Positions 47,080 through 55,859 of a stretch of DNA of 64,000 bases are shown in pieces. The notes beneath the pieces were generated by a model. It saw only the letters and a program-made list of their open reading frames with translations, was not told the origin of the DNA and did no database searches. Within the stretch, counting starts at the first letter, position 1; every line of letters begins with the position of its first letter. Source of the DNA: Pseudomonas parafulva NBRC 16636 = DSM 17004 (GTDB lineage Bacteria; Pseudomonadota; Gammaproteobacteria; Pseudomonadales; Pseudomonadaceae); contig NZ_BBIU01000017.1 of NCBI RefSeq assembly GCF_000730645.1, positions 62,001 through 126,000 of the forward strand, written 5' to 3'. The translations under genes and the position numbers were made by a program.

Positions 47080-47796
47080 ATGAGAGCCTTGCTTATCGCT
47101 GCCACCTGCCTGGCAGCCCTCGCGCCGCTGGCTCAAGCGGACGCGCCACGCACCTTCCAGGAAGCCAAGAAAGTGGCATGGACGCTGTACGCCCCGCAGT
47201 CCACCGAGTTCTACTGCGGGTGCAAGTACAAAGGCAACCAGATAAACATGGCCTCGTGCGGCTACACCCCGCGCAAAAATGCCCAGCGCGCATCACGTAT
47301 TGAATGGGAACACATTGTGCCGGCGTGGCAGATCGGCCATCAGCGCCAGTGCTGGCAAACGGGTGGGCGCAAGGCCTGCTCGCAGCATGACGACGCCTAC
47401 AAGCGGGCTGAAGCCGACCTGCACAACCTGGTGCCCAGCATTGGCGAGGTGAACGGCGACCGCAGCAACTTCAGCTTCGGCTGGCTGCCCGAGCAAAGCG
47501 GGCAGTATGGCCGGTGCCTGACCCAGGTGGACTTCAAGGCGAAAAAGGTCATGCCACGGCCGTCGATCCGCGGCATGATCGCGCGCACCTACTTCTACAT
47601 GAGCAAGCAGTACAACCTGCGCCTGTCGCGGCAGGACAGGCAGCTGTTCGAGGCGTGGAACAAGACCTACCCGCCGCAACCCTGGGAATACCAGCGCAAC
47701 CAGCGGGTAGCGTGCCTGATGGGGCGGGGCAATGACTTTGTCGGGGCGGTTGACCTGAAGGCCTGCACCGAAGGGCCGTACAGCGCCAGCCGATAG
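47080..47796 (+). CDS. endA: Secreted endonuclease I
   Basis: 238 residues. Signal peptide MRALLIAATCLAALAPLAQA; the nuclease I domain has the beta-beta-alpha metal motif SRIEWEHIVPAWQIGHQRQC (catalytic His) and LHNLVPSIGEVNGDRSNFSF, plus Cys pairs for disulfides (FYCGCKYKGN, ASCGYTPRK). It cuts double-stranded DNA in the periplasm or outside the cell. Translation is probably coupled to the DUF1654 gene. Confidence 0.94.
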   Translation: MRALLIAATCLAALAPLAQADAPRTFQEAKKVAWTLYAPQSTEFYCGCKYKGNQINMASCGYTPRKNAQRASRIEWEHIVPAWQIGHQRQCWQTGGRKACSQHDDAYKRAEADLHNLVPSIGEVNGDRSNFSFGWLPEQSGQYGRCLTQVDFKAKKVMPRPSIRGMIARTYFYMSKQYNLRLSRQDRQLFEAWNKTYPPQPWEYQRNQRVACLMGRGNDFVGAVDLKACTEGPYSASR

Positions 47797-47811
47797 TGGC
47801 TGGCGCTGCCC

Positions 47812-48381
47812 TTAACGGGCGGCGCCGTGCTGGATGACGATGGAGTCGGTACCCAGCTTGGCCATGACCTCATCGCGCCGGGCCTGAGCTTCTTCACGGC
47901 TGGGGAACGGCCCCATCAGCACCACAGGCTTACCGTTGCGGTACTCCACGGATGACGGGATGCCCTTCTCGATCAGGCGGGCAGTCATGTCGCTGAGCGC
48001 ACCCATGTTAGCCCCCTGAATCACCTCTACATCCCACCCCTCGGGGGCAGGCTGGTCGGCCAGCGCCTCGGCGCGGCGCTGCAGGTCGGCACCGCCACAC
48101 AGTTCGCGAATGCGCAGGTTGCTGCCGGTATCATCGACGATGATGTCGTACTGCCCGTCACGCTTGATGGCCACATAGCTGCGGTAGGCCTGGTATTGCC
48201 CGGCATCGTCCTTACCGCGCACCTGGCCGCAGATAGTGCCCTGGGTGTCGATGCGCACGTTGCCGAACTTGGCCGTTTTGGGGTTTTGCAGGTGTTCTGC
48301 CACCTGCTTGTGCACGCCCTCGACCTCGTTGTCACAGCCCGCCAGGGCGAGCACCGCCATTACCACAGCCAGTTTGCGCAC
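47812..48381 (-). CDS. Lipoprotein with SPOR-like domain
   Basis: About 189 residues. GTG start with GGAGG seven bases upstream; lipobox LAGC (RKLAVVMAVLALAGC). A middle region (FGNVRIDTQGTICGQVRGKD, AYRSYVAIKRDGQYDIIVDD) resembles a small exported domain with two Cys, and the C-terminal ~75 residues (EVIQGANMGALSDMTARLIE, PVVLMGPFPSREEAQARRDE) form a SPOR domain that binds denuded peptidoglycan at division sites. It is convergent with endA. Confidence 0.82.
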   Translation of the reverse strand: MRKLAVVMAVLALAGCDNEVEGVHKQVAEHLQNPKTAKFGNVRIDTQGTICGQVRGKDDAGQYQAYRSYVAIKRDGQYDIIVDDTGSNLRIRELCGGADLQRRAEALADQPAPEGWDVEVIQGANMGALSDMTARLIEKGIPSSVEYRNGKPVVLMGPFPSREEAQARRDEVMAKLGTDSIVIQHGAAR

Positions 48382-48476
48382 GCGTATACCTCCAGATTCG
48401 AAGGGGCGGAGTCTACCATGCCCGGCACGGGGCCGAAGCGCGACCAAACGTTACACGCTGCGTCAGGCGCACATGC

Positions 48477-48507
48477 AAAAAGGGCGATCATTGCTGATCG
48501 CCCTTTC
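48477..48507 (-). terminator. Terminator after tRNA-Val 2
   Basis: AAAGGGCGATCA and TGATCGCCCTTT pair around a four-base loop; on the minus strand the stem ends in TTTTT. It lies 7 bases past the tRNA. Confidence 0.9.
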
Positions 48508-48513
48508 CGGATT

Positions 48514-48589
48514 TGGTAGGCACAATTGGACTCGAACCAACGACCCCCACCATGTCAAGGTGGTGCTCTAACCAACTGAGCTATGTGCC
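48514..48589 (-). tRNA. tRNA-Val(GAC), second in tandem
   Basis: 76 nt with CCA. GGCACAT/TGTGCCT-type acceptor, anticodon stem CCACC/GGTGG around TTGACAT, so anticodon GAC. Identical over its length to the tRNA at 48747-48822. Confidence 0.96.
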
Positions 48590-48706
48590 TGTCGTGTGGT
48601 GCGCATCTTAGTGATGCACGGCACTGCTGTAAAGCTTTTTTTGCAGAAAAATCAAAACCTTTGGCGTGCACAACGCCGCCCTGCCGCTGGCCCGGTGCCG
48701 GCCATG

Positions 48707-48740
48707 AAAAAAGGGATGACCCTTTCGGATCACCCCTTCT
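48707..48740 (-). terminator. Terminator after tRNA-Val 1
   Basis: GGGTGATCC-GAAA-GG(G)TCATCCC followed by TTTTTT on the minus strand, between the two tRNA genes, so each can be transcribed separately. Confidence 0.88.
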
Positions 48741-48746
48741 TCGATT

Positions 48747-48822
48747 TGGTAGGCACAATTGGACTCGAACCAACGACCCCCACCATGTCAAGGTGGTGCT
48801 CTAACCAACTGAGCTATGTGCC
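48747..48822 (-). tRNA. tRNA-Val(GAC), first in tandem
   Basis: Same 76-nt sequence and anticodon GAC as the copy at 48514. The flanking bases (TTTGG on one side, TGTCGTGTGGTGCGCA on the other) are shared too, showing tandem duplication of a unit of about 233 bp. Confidence 0.96.
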
Positions 48823-49024
48823 TGTCGTGTGGTGCGCATTCTACGCATTCCAAAACCCCTGTCAACACTTTTTTTCGCGCTAACCTACTGAATTGCAAAC
48901 CCTTTATTCCCTATGACGGGTAATCCCAGGGGCTTGGGATTTTCAACGGATGACTAGCGGGTGTTTATTATTATTGATAGCATCGGTACATTCGTTAAAA
49001 ATATAAAACACGAGGTTTCGCAGC

Positions 49025-50308
49025 ATGGCTAACACCCCCTACCCCCAGTCCTACTACGCCGCCTCGGCCAACCCGGTGCCGCCACGTCCGGCGCTGCAGG
49101 GTGAGGTGGAAACCGATGTATGCATCATCGGTGCCGGCTACACCGGACTGTCCAGCGCCCTGTTCCTGCTGGAAAACGGCTTCAAGGTGAGCATCGTCGA
49201 AGCCGCCAAGGTGGGCTTCGGCGCATCGGGCCGCAACGGCGGCCAGATCGTCAACAGCTACAGCCGCGACATCGACGTCATCGAACGCACCGTGGGCGCC
49301 CGCGAAGCCCAGCTGCTGGGCCAGATGGCCTTTGAGGGCGGCCGCATCATCCGCGAGCGCGTGGCCAAGTACAACATCCAGTGCGACCTGAAGGACGGCG
49401 GCGTCTTCGCGGCCCTCACCAGCAAGCAGATGGGCCACCTGGAATCGCAAAAGCGCCTGTGGGAACGCTACGGCCACACCCAACTGGAACTGATGGACCA
49501 GAAGCGCATTCGCGAAGTGGTTGCCTGTGACAATTATGTAGGCGGCATGCTGGACATGAGCGGCGGCCACATTCACCCGCTGAACCTGGCGTTGGGCGAA
49601 GCGGCAGCCGTTGAGTCCCTGGGCGGGGTGATCTACGAGCAAACTCCGGCCGTGCGCATCGAGCGCGGAGCCAACCCGGTGGTGCACACGCCTCAGGGCA
49701 AGGTGCGCGCCAAGTTCATCATCGTGGCCGGCAATGCCTACCTGGGCAACCTGGTGCCGGAGCTGGCCAGCAAGTCCATGCCCTGCGGCACCCAGGTGAT
49801 CACCACCGAGCCCCTGGGCGACGAGCTGGCACGCACGTTGTTGCCGCAGGATTACTGCGTCGAAGACTGCAACTACCTGCTGGACTACTACCGCCTCACC
49901 GGCGACAAGCGCCTGATTTTCGGCGGCGGCGTGGTGTACGGTGCCCGTGACCCGGCCAACATCGAAGCGATCATTCGCCCGAAAATGCTCAAGGCGTTCC
50001 CGCAACTGAAGAACGTGAAAATCGACTACGCCTGGACCGGCAACTTCCTGCTGACCCTGTCGCGCTTGCCACAGGTCGGCCGCATCGGCGACAACATCTA
50101 CTATTCGCAAGGTTGCTCGGGCCACGGCGTGACCTACACGCACCTGGCAGGCAAGGTGCTGGCCGAGGCCATGCGCGGCCAGGCTGAGCGTTTTGACGCC
50201 TTCGCCGGCCTGCCGCACTACCCGTTCCCGGGTGGCCAGCTGCTGCGAGTGCCGTTCAGCGCCATGGGCGCCTGGTACTACAGCCTGCGCGACCGCCTGG
50301 GCTTCTAA
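49025..50308 (+). CDS. puuB: FAD-dependent amine oxidase, PuuB-like
   Basis: 427 residues of the DAO family. FAD-binding VCIIGAGYTGLSSALFLLEN near residue 32, the GFGASGRNGGQI loop, and C-terminal NIYYSQGCSGHGVTYTHLAG. Closest in pattern to gamma-glutamylputrescine oxidase, which oxidises gamma-glutamylputrescine to the aldehyde in putrescine breakdown. No puu partner genes are adjacent, so the symbol is tentative. The upstream ~60 bp are AT-rich and hold the promoter; GAGG lies before the ATG. Confidence 0.83.
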   Translation: MANTPYPQSYYAASANPVPPRPALQGEVETDVCIIGAGYTGLSSALFLLENGFKVSIVEAAKVGFGASGRNGGQIVNSYSRDIDVIERTVGAREAQLLGQMAFEGGRIIRERVAKYNIQCDLKDGGVFAALTSKQMGHLESQKRLWERYGHTQLELMDQKRIREVVACDNYVGGMLDMSGGHIHPLNLALGEAAAVESLGGVIYEQTPAVRIERGANPVVHTPQGKVRAKFIIVAGNAYLGNLVPELASKSMPCGTQVITTEPLGDELARTLLPQDYCVEDCNYLLDYYRLTGDKRLIFGGGVVYGARDPANIEAIIRPKMLKAFPQLKNVKIDYAWTGNFLLTLSRLPQVGRIGDNIYYSQGCSGHGVTYTHLAGKVLAEAMRGQAERFDAFAGLPHYPFPGGQLLRVPFSAMGAWYYSLRDRLGF

Positions 50309-50323
50309 CGGCCTTTTGCGTTC

Positions 50324-50344
50324 AAGGGCTGCCTGGCAGCCCTT
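50324..50344. terminator. Hairpin between convergent genes
   Basis: AAGGGCTGC-CTG-GCAGCCCTT, a 9-bp stem between the PuuB-like stop and the C39-like stop. Reads equally on both strands, with little U tract. Confidence 0.65.
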
Positions 50345-50361
50345 CGACCCTCAAGCGCAAC

Positions 50362-51045
50362 CTACTTCAAGGTATCCACGGCCTGCCTGGCCGCCAGTTC
50401 CTGGCCTGCTTTGGCCAGCTCATCCGCTGCCTGCAACCAGCGCTGGCGGTCTACCTGCGCAGGCAGCTGCCTGGGCGGCTGCACCAGCAGGGCCCAGCTC
50501 CCTTCCTTTGCCCACGCCGTGGCAAAGTCATCGAACGCCATCAGCTGGCGCCGCTGCATGCCTGAGCGCAGCAGCACCCGCTGCTTGTAGCGGTCGTAGC
50601 CGATCAGCACTGCGTAGCGCGGCTCGCTCCACCACGCCGAACCGTCCTGGTAACGCACCAGCACCGGGTAGCCCGCGGCCACCTGGGCCAGCAGGGCATC
50701 CAGCCGTTTGTCCAAGGGGTAGACCACCATGCCGTAATCCCGCGCCACACGCGGTATGCCCGTGCCCAGCGCGTCGGCGCCCTCGGGCAGGTTGAGCGGC
50801 GCATCCAGCAGCCCCGGGGTGATCGGGGCACCCTGTTGCGACAGCATGGCGGCCAGGGCCATTGCCCCGCTGTGGTTGGCGTTACCCCGGTAGAACGGCA
50901 CGCTGCTGATTTCCACACGCTGCGGCAGGGCCTTGAGGCTTTCAGAGGGGGCGCTGGCACAGCCTGCCAGGGTGGCGGCCACCATGCAGGCCAACAACAG
51001 CCCGCGTGAAGCGGCAATGAGCGGCTTGGAAGAAAGGTGCGGCAT
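50362..51045 (-). CDS. C39-peptidase-like lipoprotein lacking catalytic residues
   Basis: 227 residues. Lipobox LAGC near residue 28, then a papain-like C39 layout (VEISSVPFYRGNANHSGAMA, YPLDKRLDALLAQVAAGYPV, YAVLIGYDRYKQRVLLRSGM) and a helical tail (WLQAADELAKAGQELAARQA). In active relatives the first motif reads QCGP and the His lies in WHYAV; here these are HSGA and EPRYAV, so Cys is Ser and His is Arg. It is therefore a likely non-catalytic, substrate-binding or scaffolding homologue on the outer membrane. GGTAC-rich upstream gives no clear promoter. Confidence 0.75.
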   Translation of the reverse strand: MPHLSSKPLIAASRGLLLACMVAATLAGCASAPSESLKALPQRVEISSVPFYRGNANHSGAMALAAMLSQQGAPITPGLLDAPLNLPEGADALGTGIPRVARDYGMVVYPLDKRLDALLAQVAAGYPVLVRYQDGSAWWSEPRYAVLIGYDRYKQRVLLRSGMQRRQLMAFDDFATAWAKEGSWALLVQPPRQLPAQVDRQRWLQAADELAKAGQELAARQAVDTLK

Positions 51046-51269
51046 GGACACTCGCTTGTACCAACGTCGGGCAGACAGCGCCCGGCTCTGCTGGCGATCA
51101 TAGGTCGGACAGCGGCGGCGGTACAGCCCGACAGGCACATGAAAATAATCTCACGCAGCCATCGGGCGTTATTCGATGGAACGTCACACAGGCCGGGCTA
51201 GACTAAACAAGTGTCTGGAAGGCAAACGCTGGCGTTCAAAGCGCTCGCCGTAGAGATGGAGGCACAGAT

Positions 51270-51446
51270 ATGAGCATGACCCTGGCAATCATCATGTTGG
51301 TGTGCATGTGGCTGAGCGTGGCAGCTGCCATGCTGTGGGGTGTACTGCGCATCGCCCGTCGCCACGCCCACCCTCACGTGCAACCCAAGGCCGCCGCCAA
51401 GCCCCGGCCTGTAGTACCCGCCCGGCGCCCTGCCGGCGTTCACTGA
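51270..51446 (+). CDS. Small single-pass membrane protein
   Basis: 58 residues: MSMTLAIIMLVCMWLSVAAA then MLWGVLRIARRHAHPH and a basic proline-rich tail (KPRPVVPARRPAG). One N-terminal transmembrane helix and a cytoplasmic basic tail. GGAGG lies seven bases before the ATG. Unknown function; the good ribosome site and codon use support it. Confidence 0.65.
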   Translation: MSMTLAIIMLVCMWLSVAAAMLWGVLRIARRHAHPHVQPKAAAKPRPVVPARRPAGVH

Positions 51447-51462
51447 CTGGTTAACACCAAGG

Positions 51463-51492
51463 CCCCAAGCGCCGGAACACCGGCGTTTGGGG
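51463..51492. terminator. Hairpin between convergent genes
   Basis: A 13-bp stem (CCCCAAGCGCCGG with CCGGCGTTTGGGG, one G-U) with a four-base loop, between the small membrane protein and the TerC gene. Confidence 0.7.
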
Positions 51493-51509
51493 CGCCCAGC
51501 CTGCGCAGG

Positions 51510-52262
51510 TTAGCCTTCGGAAGCTTCGCGTTTCATCCGCGCCCGCCTTGCGAAAATGTTCAGCATCTCGATCACCGTCGAGAACGCCATGGCGGCATAT
51601 ACATAGCCCTTCGGCACATGGGCGCCAAAACCTTCGGCGATCAGCGTCATGCCGATCATGATCAGGAAGCCCAGGGCCAGCATCACCACCGTGGGGTTGT
51701 CATTGATGAAGTTGGCCAGCGGGTCGGCCGCCACCATCATCACGATCACGGCAGTGATCACGGCAATGATCATGATTGGCAGGTGTTCGGTCATGCCCAC
51801 CGCAGTGATGATGCTGTCGACCGAGAACACGATGTCCAGCAGCAGGATCTGGAAGATCGCCGCCGCAAAGCCCAGGGTCACCGTTGAACCCACCTTGGAT
51901 TCCTGCTTGGCACCACGCGGGTCGACGTTTTCGTGAATCTCCCGGGTGGCTTTCCACAGCAGGAACAGGCCACCGGCAATCAGAATCACGTCCTTCCACG
52001 AGAACGCGTTGCCGAACACCTCGAACACCGGGTCAGTGAGTTGCACGATCCAGGCGACGGTGCTGAGCAGCGCCAGGCGCATTATCAGCGCCATGCTGAT
52101 ACCAATGCGCCGCGCCTTGGAGCGGTAGGCCACGGGCAGCTTGTTGGTAAGGATGGAGATGAAGATCAGGTTGTCGATACCCAGTACCACTTCCATGGCC
52201 ACCAGCGTGGCGAGAGCCACCCAGGCTGTGGGGCTAGCGGCAAGTTCCAGCAAATATTCCAT
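51510..52262 (-). CDS. TerC-family integral membrane protein
   Basis: 250 residues, about seven membrane helices. The family signatures are [20 protein letters not shown] in helix 1-2 and [18 protein letters not shown] in the middle, each with a conserved Asp within the membrane, and the end [20 protein letters not shown]. TerC proteins are linked to metal (manganese) export. A lipoprotein gene lies 28 bp upstream on the same strand and may be co-transcribed. Confidence 0.9.
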   Translation of the reverse strand: MEYLLELAASPTAWVALATLVAMEVVLGIDNLIFISILTNKLPVAYRSKARRIGISMALIMRLALLSTVAWIVQLTDPVFEVFGNAFSWKDVILIAGGLFLLWKATREIHENVDPRGAKQESKVGSTVTLGFAAAIFQILLLDIVFSVDSIITAVGMTEHLPIMIIAVITAVIVMMVAADPLANFINDNPTVVMLALGFLIMIGMTLIAEGFGAHVPKGYVYAAMAFSTVIEMLNIFARRARMKREASEG

Positions 52263-52290
52263 TGTTCACATCCTGCTGCGGGGTTAGGGG

Positions 52291-52530
52291 TCAAATGTCC
52301 TGGGTTTCGGATTTTGGCTCCGGGGCCTCGGGCTTGCGGCCTTCGATGCCCAGTGCCTCGCTCAGCGCCTGCTGTGCGGCCTGGTTGGTGTCTTCGATGG
52401 CCTGCTTGGCCGATTGGGCAGCTTGGTCCAGCATCTGCTGAGCGGACTTTTCTGCCTGGTCGCAACCGGCCAGGCTCAGCAGGGCCAGTGCCATGACCAG
52501 CGGTGTACCGATGGATTTCAGATAAAGCAT
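52291..52530 (-). CDS. Small helical lipoprotein
   Basis: 79 residues. Lipobox LAGC after MLYLKSIGTPLVMALALLSL; the rest is an Ala/Gln-rich helix (QAEKSAQQMLDQAAQSAKQA) with a charged C-terminus. It looks like a short coiled-coil lipoprotein. The start at 52530 begins the signal peptide. Function unknown; it precedes the TerC gene. Confidence 0.75.
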   Translation of the reverse strand: MLYLKSIGTPLVMALALLSLAGCDQAEKSAQQMLDQAAQSAKQAIEDTNQAAQQALSEALGIEGRKPEAPEPKSETQDI

Positions 52531-52665
52531 AGGGGCCTCGCGTGTGTATAACCGCCATGGCGCACAGGGCGCCTGATAGCTCGGAATTCTAGACAAGCCA
52601 ATACATCAGTAAAATTCGTATTTTTGCAGGGTATACTTCGGTTTTAACGAATCGGGATGTTACTG

Positions 52666-53559
52666 ATGCTCAACTATCGCCAGCTGCACTATTTTTGGGT
52701 GGTTGCCAAAACCGGCAGCATCGTGCGCGCCAGCGAGCAGTTGAACCTCACCCCGCAAACCATCAGCGGCCAGATCAGCCTGTTCGAGCAGGCTTACGGC
52801 CTGGAGTTGTTTCAGCGCGTGGGCCGGCAGTTGGAGCTGACCGAAACCGGGCGCCAGGCCCTGGCCTACGCAGAGCAGATGTTCCAGCTGGGCAGCGAGC
52901 TGGAAGCGATGCTGCGCGCAGGGCCGCAGGAGCAGATTCTGTTCCGGGTAGGTGTGGCCGACGTGGTGCCCAAGCCCATTGTCTACCGCCTGCTGGCACC
53001 GACCATGGAGCTGGACGGCGTGCTGCGCATCAACTGCCGTGAAGACAAACTGGAACGGCTGCTGGCGGACCTGGCTATCCAGCGCCTGGATCTGGTCATC
53101 AGCGACAGCCCCATGCCCAACCACCTGGACATCAAAGGCTATAGCCAGAAGCTGGGCGAATGCGGCCTGAGCTTCTTCGCCACGCCGGCGCTGGCCCAGC
53201 GGCATGCCGGCCCCTTCCCTGCCTGCCTGCAGGATGCGCCGCTGCTGATACCTGGGCAGGAAACCGTGGTGCGCAGCCGCCTGCTGCGCTGGTTGGGCGA
53301 ACAGCAAATCCAGCCGCGCATCGTCGGCGAGTTCGACGATAGCGCCTTGATGCAGGCGTTTGGCCAATCGGGCAGCGGTATCTTCGTAGCACCCAGTGTG
53401 ATCACCGACGAGGTGTGCCGCCAATACGGCGTGCAACTGATCGGCCAGACCGAGGCGGTGAACGAATCCTTCTACGCCATTTCAGTGGAGCGCAAGGTCA
53501 AGCACCCGGGCATCGTGGCGATTACCGAAGGGGCGCGGCGGGAACTGTTCAACTGGTAG
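52666..53559 (+). CDS. nhaR: LysR-family activator, NhaR-like
   Basis: About 297 residues. HTH at residues 1-60 (MLNYRQLHYFWVVAKTGSIV, LTPQTISGQISLFEQAYGLE) is characteristic of NhaR rather than of other LysR proteins, followed by a two-part sensor (VADVVPKPIVYRLLAPTMEL, SGSGIFVAPSVITDEVCRQY). In E. coli NhaR activates the Na+/H+ antiporter nhaA upon sodium. No antiporter gene is adjacent; it is divergent from the lipoprotein-TerC pair, which could be its target (inference). Confidence 0.88.
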   Translation: MLNYRQLHYFWVVAKTGSIVRASEQLNLTPQTISGQISLFEQAYGLELFQRVGRQLELTETGRQALAYAEQMFQLGSELEAMLRAGPQEQILFRVGVADVVPKPIVYRLLAPTMELDGVLRINCREDKLERLLADLAIQRLDLVISDSPMPNHLDIKGYSQKLGECGLSFFATPALAQRHAGPFPACLQDAPLLIPGQETVVRSRLLRWLGEQQIQPRIVGEFDDSALMQAFGQSGSGIFVAPSVITDEVCRQYGVQLIGQTEAVNESFYAISVERKVKHPGIVAITEGARRELFNW

Positions 53560-53630
53560 CCAGGACGGCGCTGCCCGTGGGCGGGTGTGGTACAGTCCCG
53601 CCCTTTTGACGTATCAGGACCTTGCTGCAC

Positions 53631-54842
53631 ATGACGCCGTTTGTTCGCCTTATCAACCGCACCAGCCTGGTGACGCAGATCGTCATCGGCCTGCTGGCCG
53701 GCATCGCGCTGGCCCTGCTGGCGCCCAACGTCGCGCGCGACCTGGCATTTCTGGGCAAGGTGTTCGTCACCGCGCTCAAGGCGGTGGCGCCGGTGCTGGT
53801 GTTCGTGCTGGTGATGGCATCTATCGCCAACCACCGGCACGGCCAGCAAACCCATATTCGCCCGATTTTGTGGCTGTACTTGCTCAGTACCTTCGGCGCA
53901 GCCGTGGTGGCCGTGCTGGCCAGCATGGTGTTCCCGTCGCATCTGGTGCTGAACACCAGCGAGGCCACGCTGAGCGCCCCCGGCGGCATCACCGAGGTGC
54001 TGCAAAACCTGCTGCTCAGTGCCGTCGACAACCCCGTCAGTGCCTTGGTGAACGCCAACTTCATCGGCGTGCTTACCTGGGCCATCGGCCTGGGCATTGC
54101 CTTGCGCCATGCCAGCGACACCACCCGCACCGTGGTGGATGACCTGTCCAACGGCGTTACCTTGATCGTGCGCATGGTCATCCGCTTCGCGCCACTGGGC
54201 ATTTTCGGGCTGGTCACTTCCACCCTGGCCCAGTCGGGCCTCGACGCCCTGCTCGGTTACCTGCACCTGCTGGCCGTGCTGATCGGCTGCATGCTGTTTG
54301 TGGCCCTGGTGATGAACCCGCTGATCGTGTTCTGGAAAACCCGCAGCAACCCGTACCCGCTCACCCTGCTGTGCCTGCGTGAAAGCGGTATCACGGCGTT
54401 CTTCACCCGCAGTTCGGCAGCCAACATCCCGGTCAACCTGGCCTTGGCCGAGCGGCTGGGCCTGCATGAAGACACTTACTCGGTTTCCATCCCGCTGGGG
54501 GCGACGATCAACATGGCCGGCGCCGCGATCACCATCACCGTACTCACGCTGGCGGCCGTGCATACGCTGGGCATCGCCCTGGACGTGCCCACCGCCATAC
54601 TGCTGAGCGTGGTGGCCGCCATCTGCGCCTGTGGCGCTTCAGGCGTGGCCGGTGGCTCGCTGCTGCTGATCCCGCTGGCCTGTAGCCTGTTCGGCATCCC
54701 CAGCGAAATCGCCATGCAGGTGGTGGCCGTTGGCTTCATCATCGGCGTACTGCAGGATTCGGCCGAAACCGCGCTCAACTCCTCCACCGACGTGCTGTTC
54801 ACCGCCGCCGCGTGCCAGGGCGAAGCACGGCGCAGCGCCTGA
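53631..54842 (+). CDS. sstT: Serine/threonine:sodium symporter
   Basis: 403 residues of the dicarboxylate/amino acid:cation symporter family. Eight or nine membrane helices with two re-entrant loops: the serine-rich hairpin [20 protein letters not shown] and the motif [20 protein letters not shown], plus [20 protein letters not shown] in the last helix. It takes up Ser and Thr with sodium. Start at MTPFVRL. Confidence 0.93.
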   Translation: MTPFVRLINRTSLVTQIVIGLLAGIALALLAPNVARDLAFLGKVFVTALKAVAPVLVFVLVMASIANHRHGQQTHIRPILWLYLLSTFGAAVVAVLASMVFPSHLVLNTSEATLSAPGGITEVLQNLLLSAVDNPVSALVNANFIGVLTWAIGLGIALRHASDTTRTVVDDLSNGVTLIVRMVIRFAPLGIFGLVTSTLAQSGLDALLGYLHLLAVLIGCMLFVALVMNPLIVFWKTRSNPYPLTLLCLRESGITAFFTRSSAANIPVNLALAERLGLHEDTYSVSIPLGATINMAGAAITITVLTLAAVHTLGIALDVPTAILLSVVAAICACGASGVAGGSLLLIPLACSLFGIPSEIAMQVVAVGFIIGVLQDSAETALNSSTDVLFTAAACQGEARRSA

Positions 54843-54871
54843 AACACCGGGCCGCCTTGCGGCCCATGCGT
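54843..54871 (+). terminator. Hairpin after sstT
   Basis: GGGCCGC-CTT-GCGGCCC just after the sstT stop. No U tract, so confidence is moderate. Confidence 0.5.
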
Positions 54872-54916
54872 GCTTTACCTACGCTAGTGGCCTTTTCCTA
54901 CAGATGAGGCAGGGCC

Positions 54917-55564
54917 ATGTCCGACCACGAAAGCGCAGGCGAAGGCCGCTTCAACAGCATCGAGATCCGGGTGCTGGGCGCGCTGATCGAAAAACAGGCC
55001 ACCAGCCCGGAAAGCTACCCGCTCACGCTCAACGCGCTGCTGCTGGCCTGCAACCAGAAGACCAGCCGTGAACCGGTGATGAACCTGACCCAGGGCCAGG
55101 TCGGCCAGGCCCTGCGCAGCCTGGAGGGGCAGGACATGGCGCGCCTGCAGATGGGCAGCCGTGCGGACCGTTGGGAGCAGCGGGTAGACAAGGCGCTGGA
55201 GCTGGTGCCGGCGCAACGGGTGCTGTTGGGCCTGATGTTCCTGCGTGGGCCGCAAACCCTGAGCGAACTGCTGAGCCGCAGCAACCGCCTGCATGAATTC
55301 GACGACACCGAACAGGTGCAGCACCAGCTCGAGCGCCTGGTGTCCCGTGGCCTGGCCCTGCACCTGCCGCGTCAGGCCGGCCAACGTGAGGACCGCTACA
55401 CCCATGCGCTGGGTGACCCGGCAGAAACCGATGCAATTCTGGCAGCACGACAGCAGGAAGGCGGCACGCGCAGCAGCAGCGCCAGTGCCTCGGAGGAGCG
55501 AATCGAAGCCCTGGAAGCGCGCATTGCAGCACTGGAGGCACGGCTGGCCGAGCTGGAAAGCTAG
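54917..55564 (+). CDS. yceH: YceH-family (DUF480) protein
   Basis: 215 residues. Two winged-helix units ([60 protein letters not shown]) and a C-terminal coiled coil ([20 protein letters not shown]). Conserved through proteobacteria, function not established. AGGCAGG lies upstream. Confidence 0.92.
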   Translation: MSDHESAGEGRFNSIEIRVLGALIEKQATSPESYPLTLNALLLACNQKTSREPVMNLTQGQVGQALRSLEGQDMARLQMGSRADRWEQRVDKALELVPAQRVLLGLMFLRGPQTLSELLSRSNRLHEFDDTEQVQHQLERLVSRGLALHLPRQAGQREDRYTHALGDPAETDAILAARQQEGGTRSSSASASEERIEALEARIAALEARLAELES

Positions 55565-55569
55565 GCCAC

Positions 55570-55758
55570 TCACTGTTCAGGTTCGGGGAAGTTACGGCAG
55601 CTTTTGCGCTCGGCCAGTTCGCGATCACTGGGGCGCTGGTCGACGAACACAGTGCGGCCGTCGGCGTAGATTTCCAGGTAGCCCCAGTGCAGGTCCTGCT
55701 CTTGCTGCCCGGGCTTGGGCGGCACGAGCCACCAGGGTTCGCGGCTGATCAGGGTCAT
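55570..55758 (-). CDS. Small conserved protein of unknown function
   Basis: 62 residues, MTLISREPWWLVPPKPGQQE, then WGYLEIYADGRTVFVDQRPS and KSCRNFPEPEQ. Soluble, no signal. It resembles short Pseudomonas-only proteins. Its stop is 5 bp from the yceH stop. Confidence 0.65.
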   Translation of the reverse strand: MTLISREPWWLVPPKPGQQEQDLHWGYLEIYADGRTVFVDQRPSDRELAERKSCRNFPEPEQ

Positions 55759-55831
55759 GGTGCGGTGTCCTGAGGGTGTTTGCAGCTAAGCATAGACACC
55801 CTCAGGCTTTAGGGCCCCAAACCGGCAAACC

Positions 55832-55853
55832 CGCCCCCGCTTACGGGGGCGGG
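55832..55853 (-). terminator. Terminator of ahpF
   Basis: CCCGCCCCCG-TAA-GCGGGGGCGGG followed by TTTG on the minus strand, 7 bases after the ahpF stop. Confidence 0.8.
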
Positions 55854-55859
55854 CCTGGG

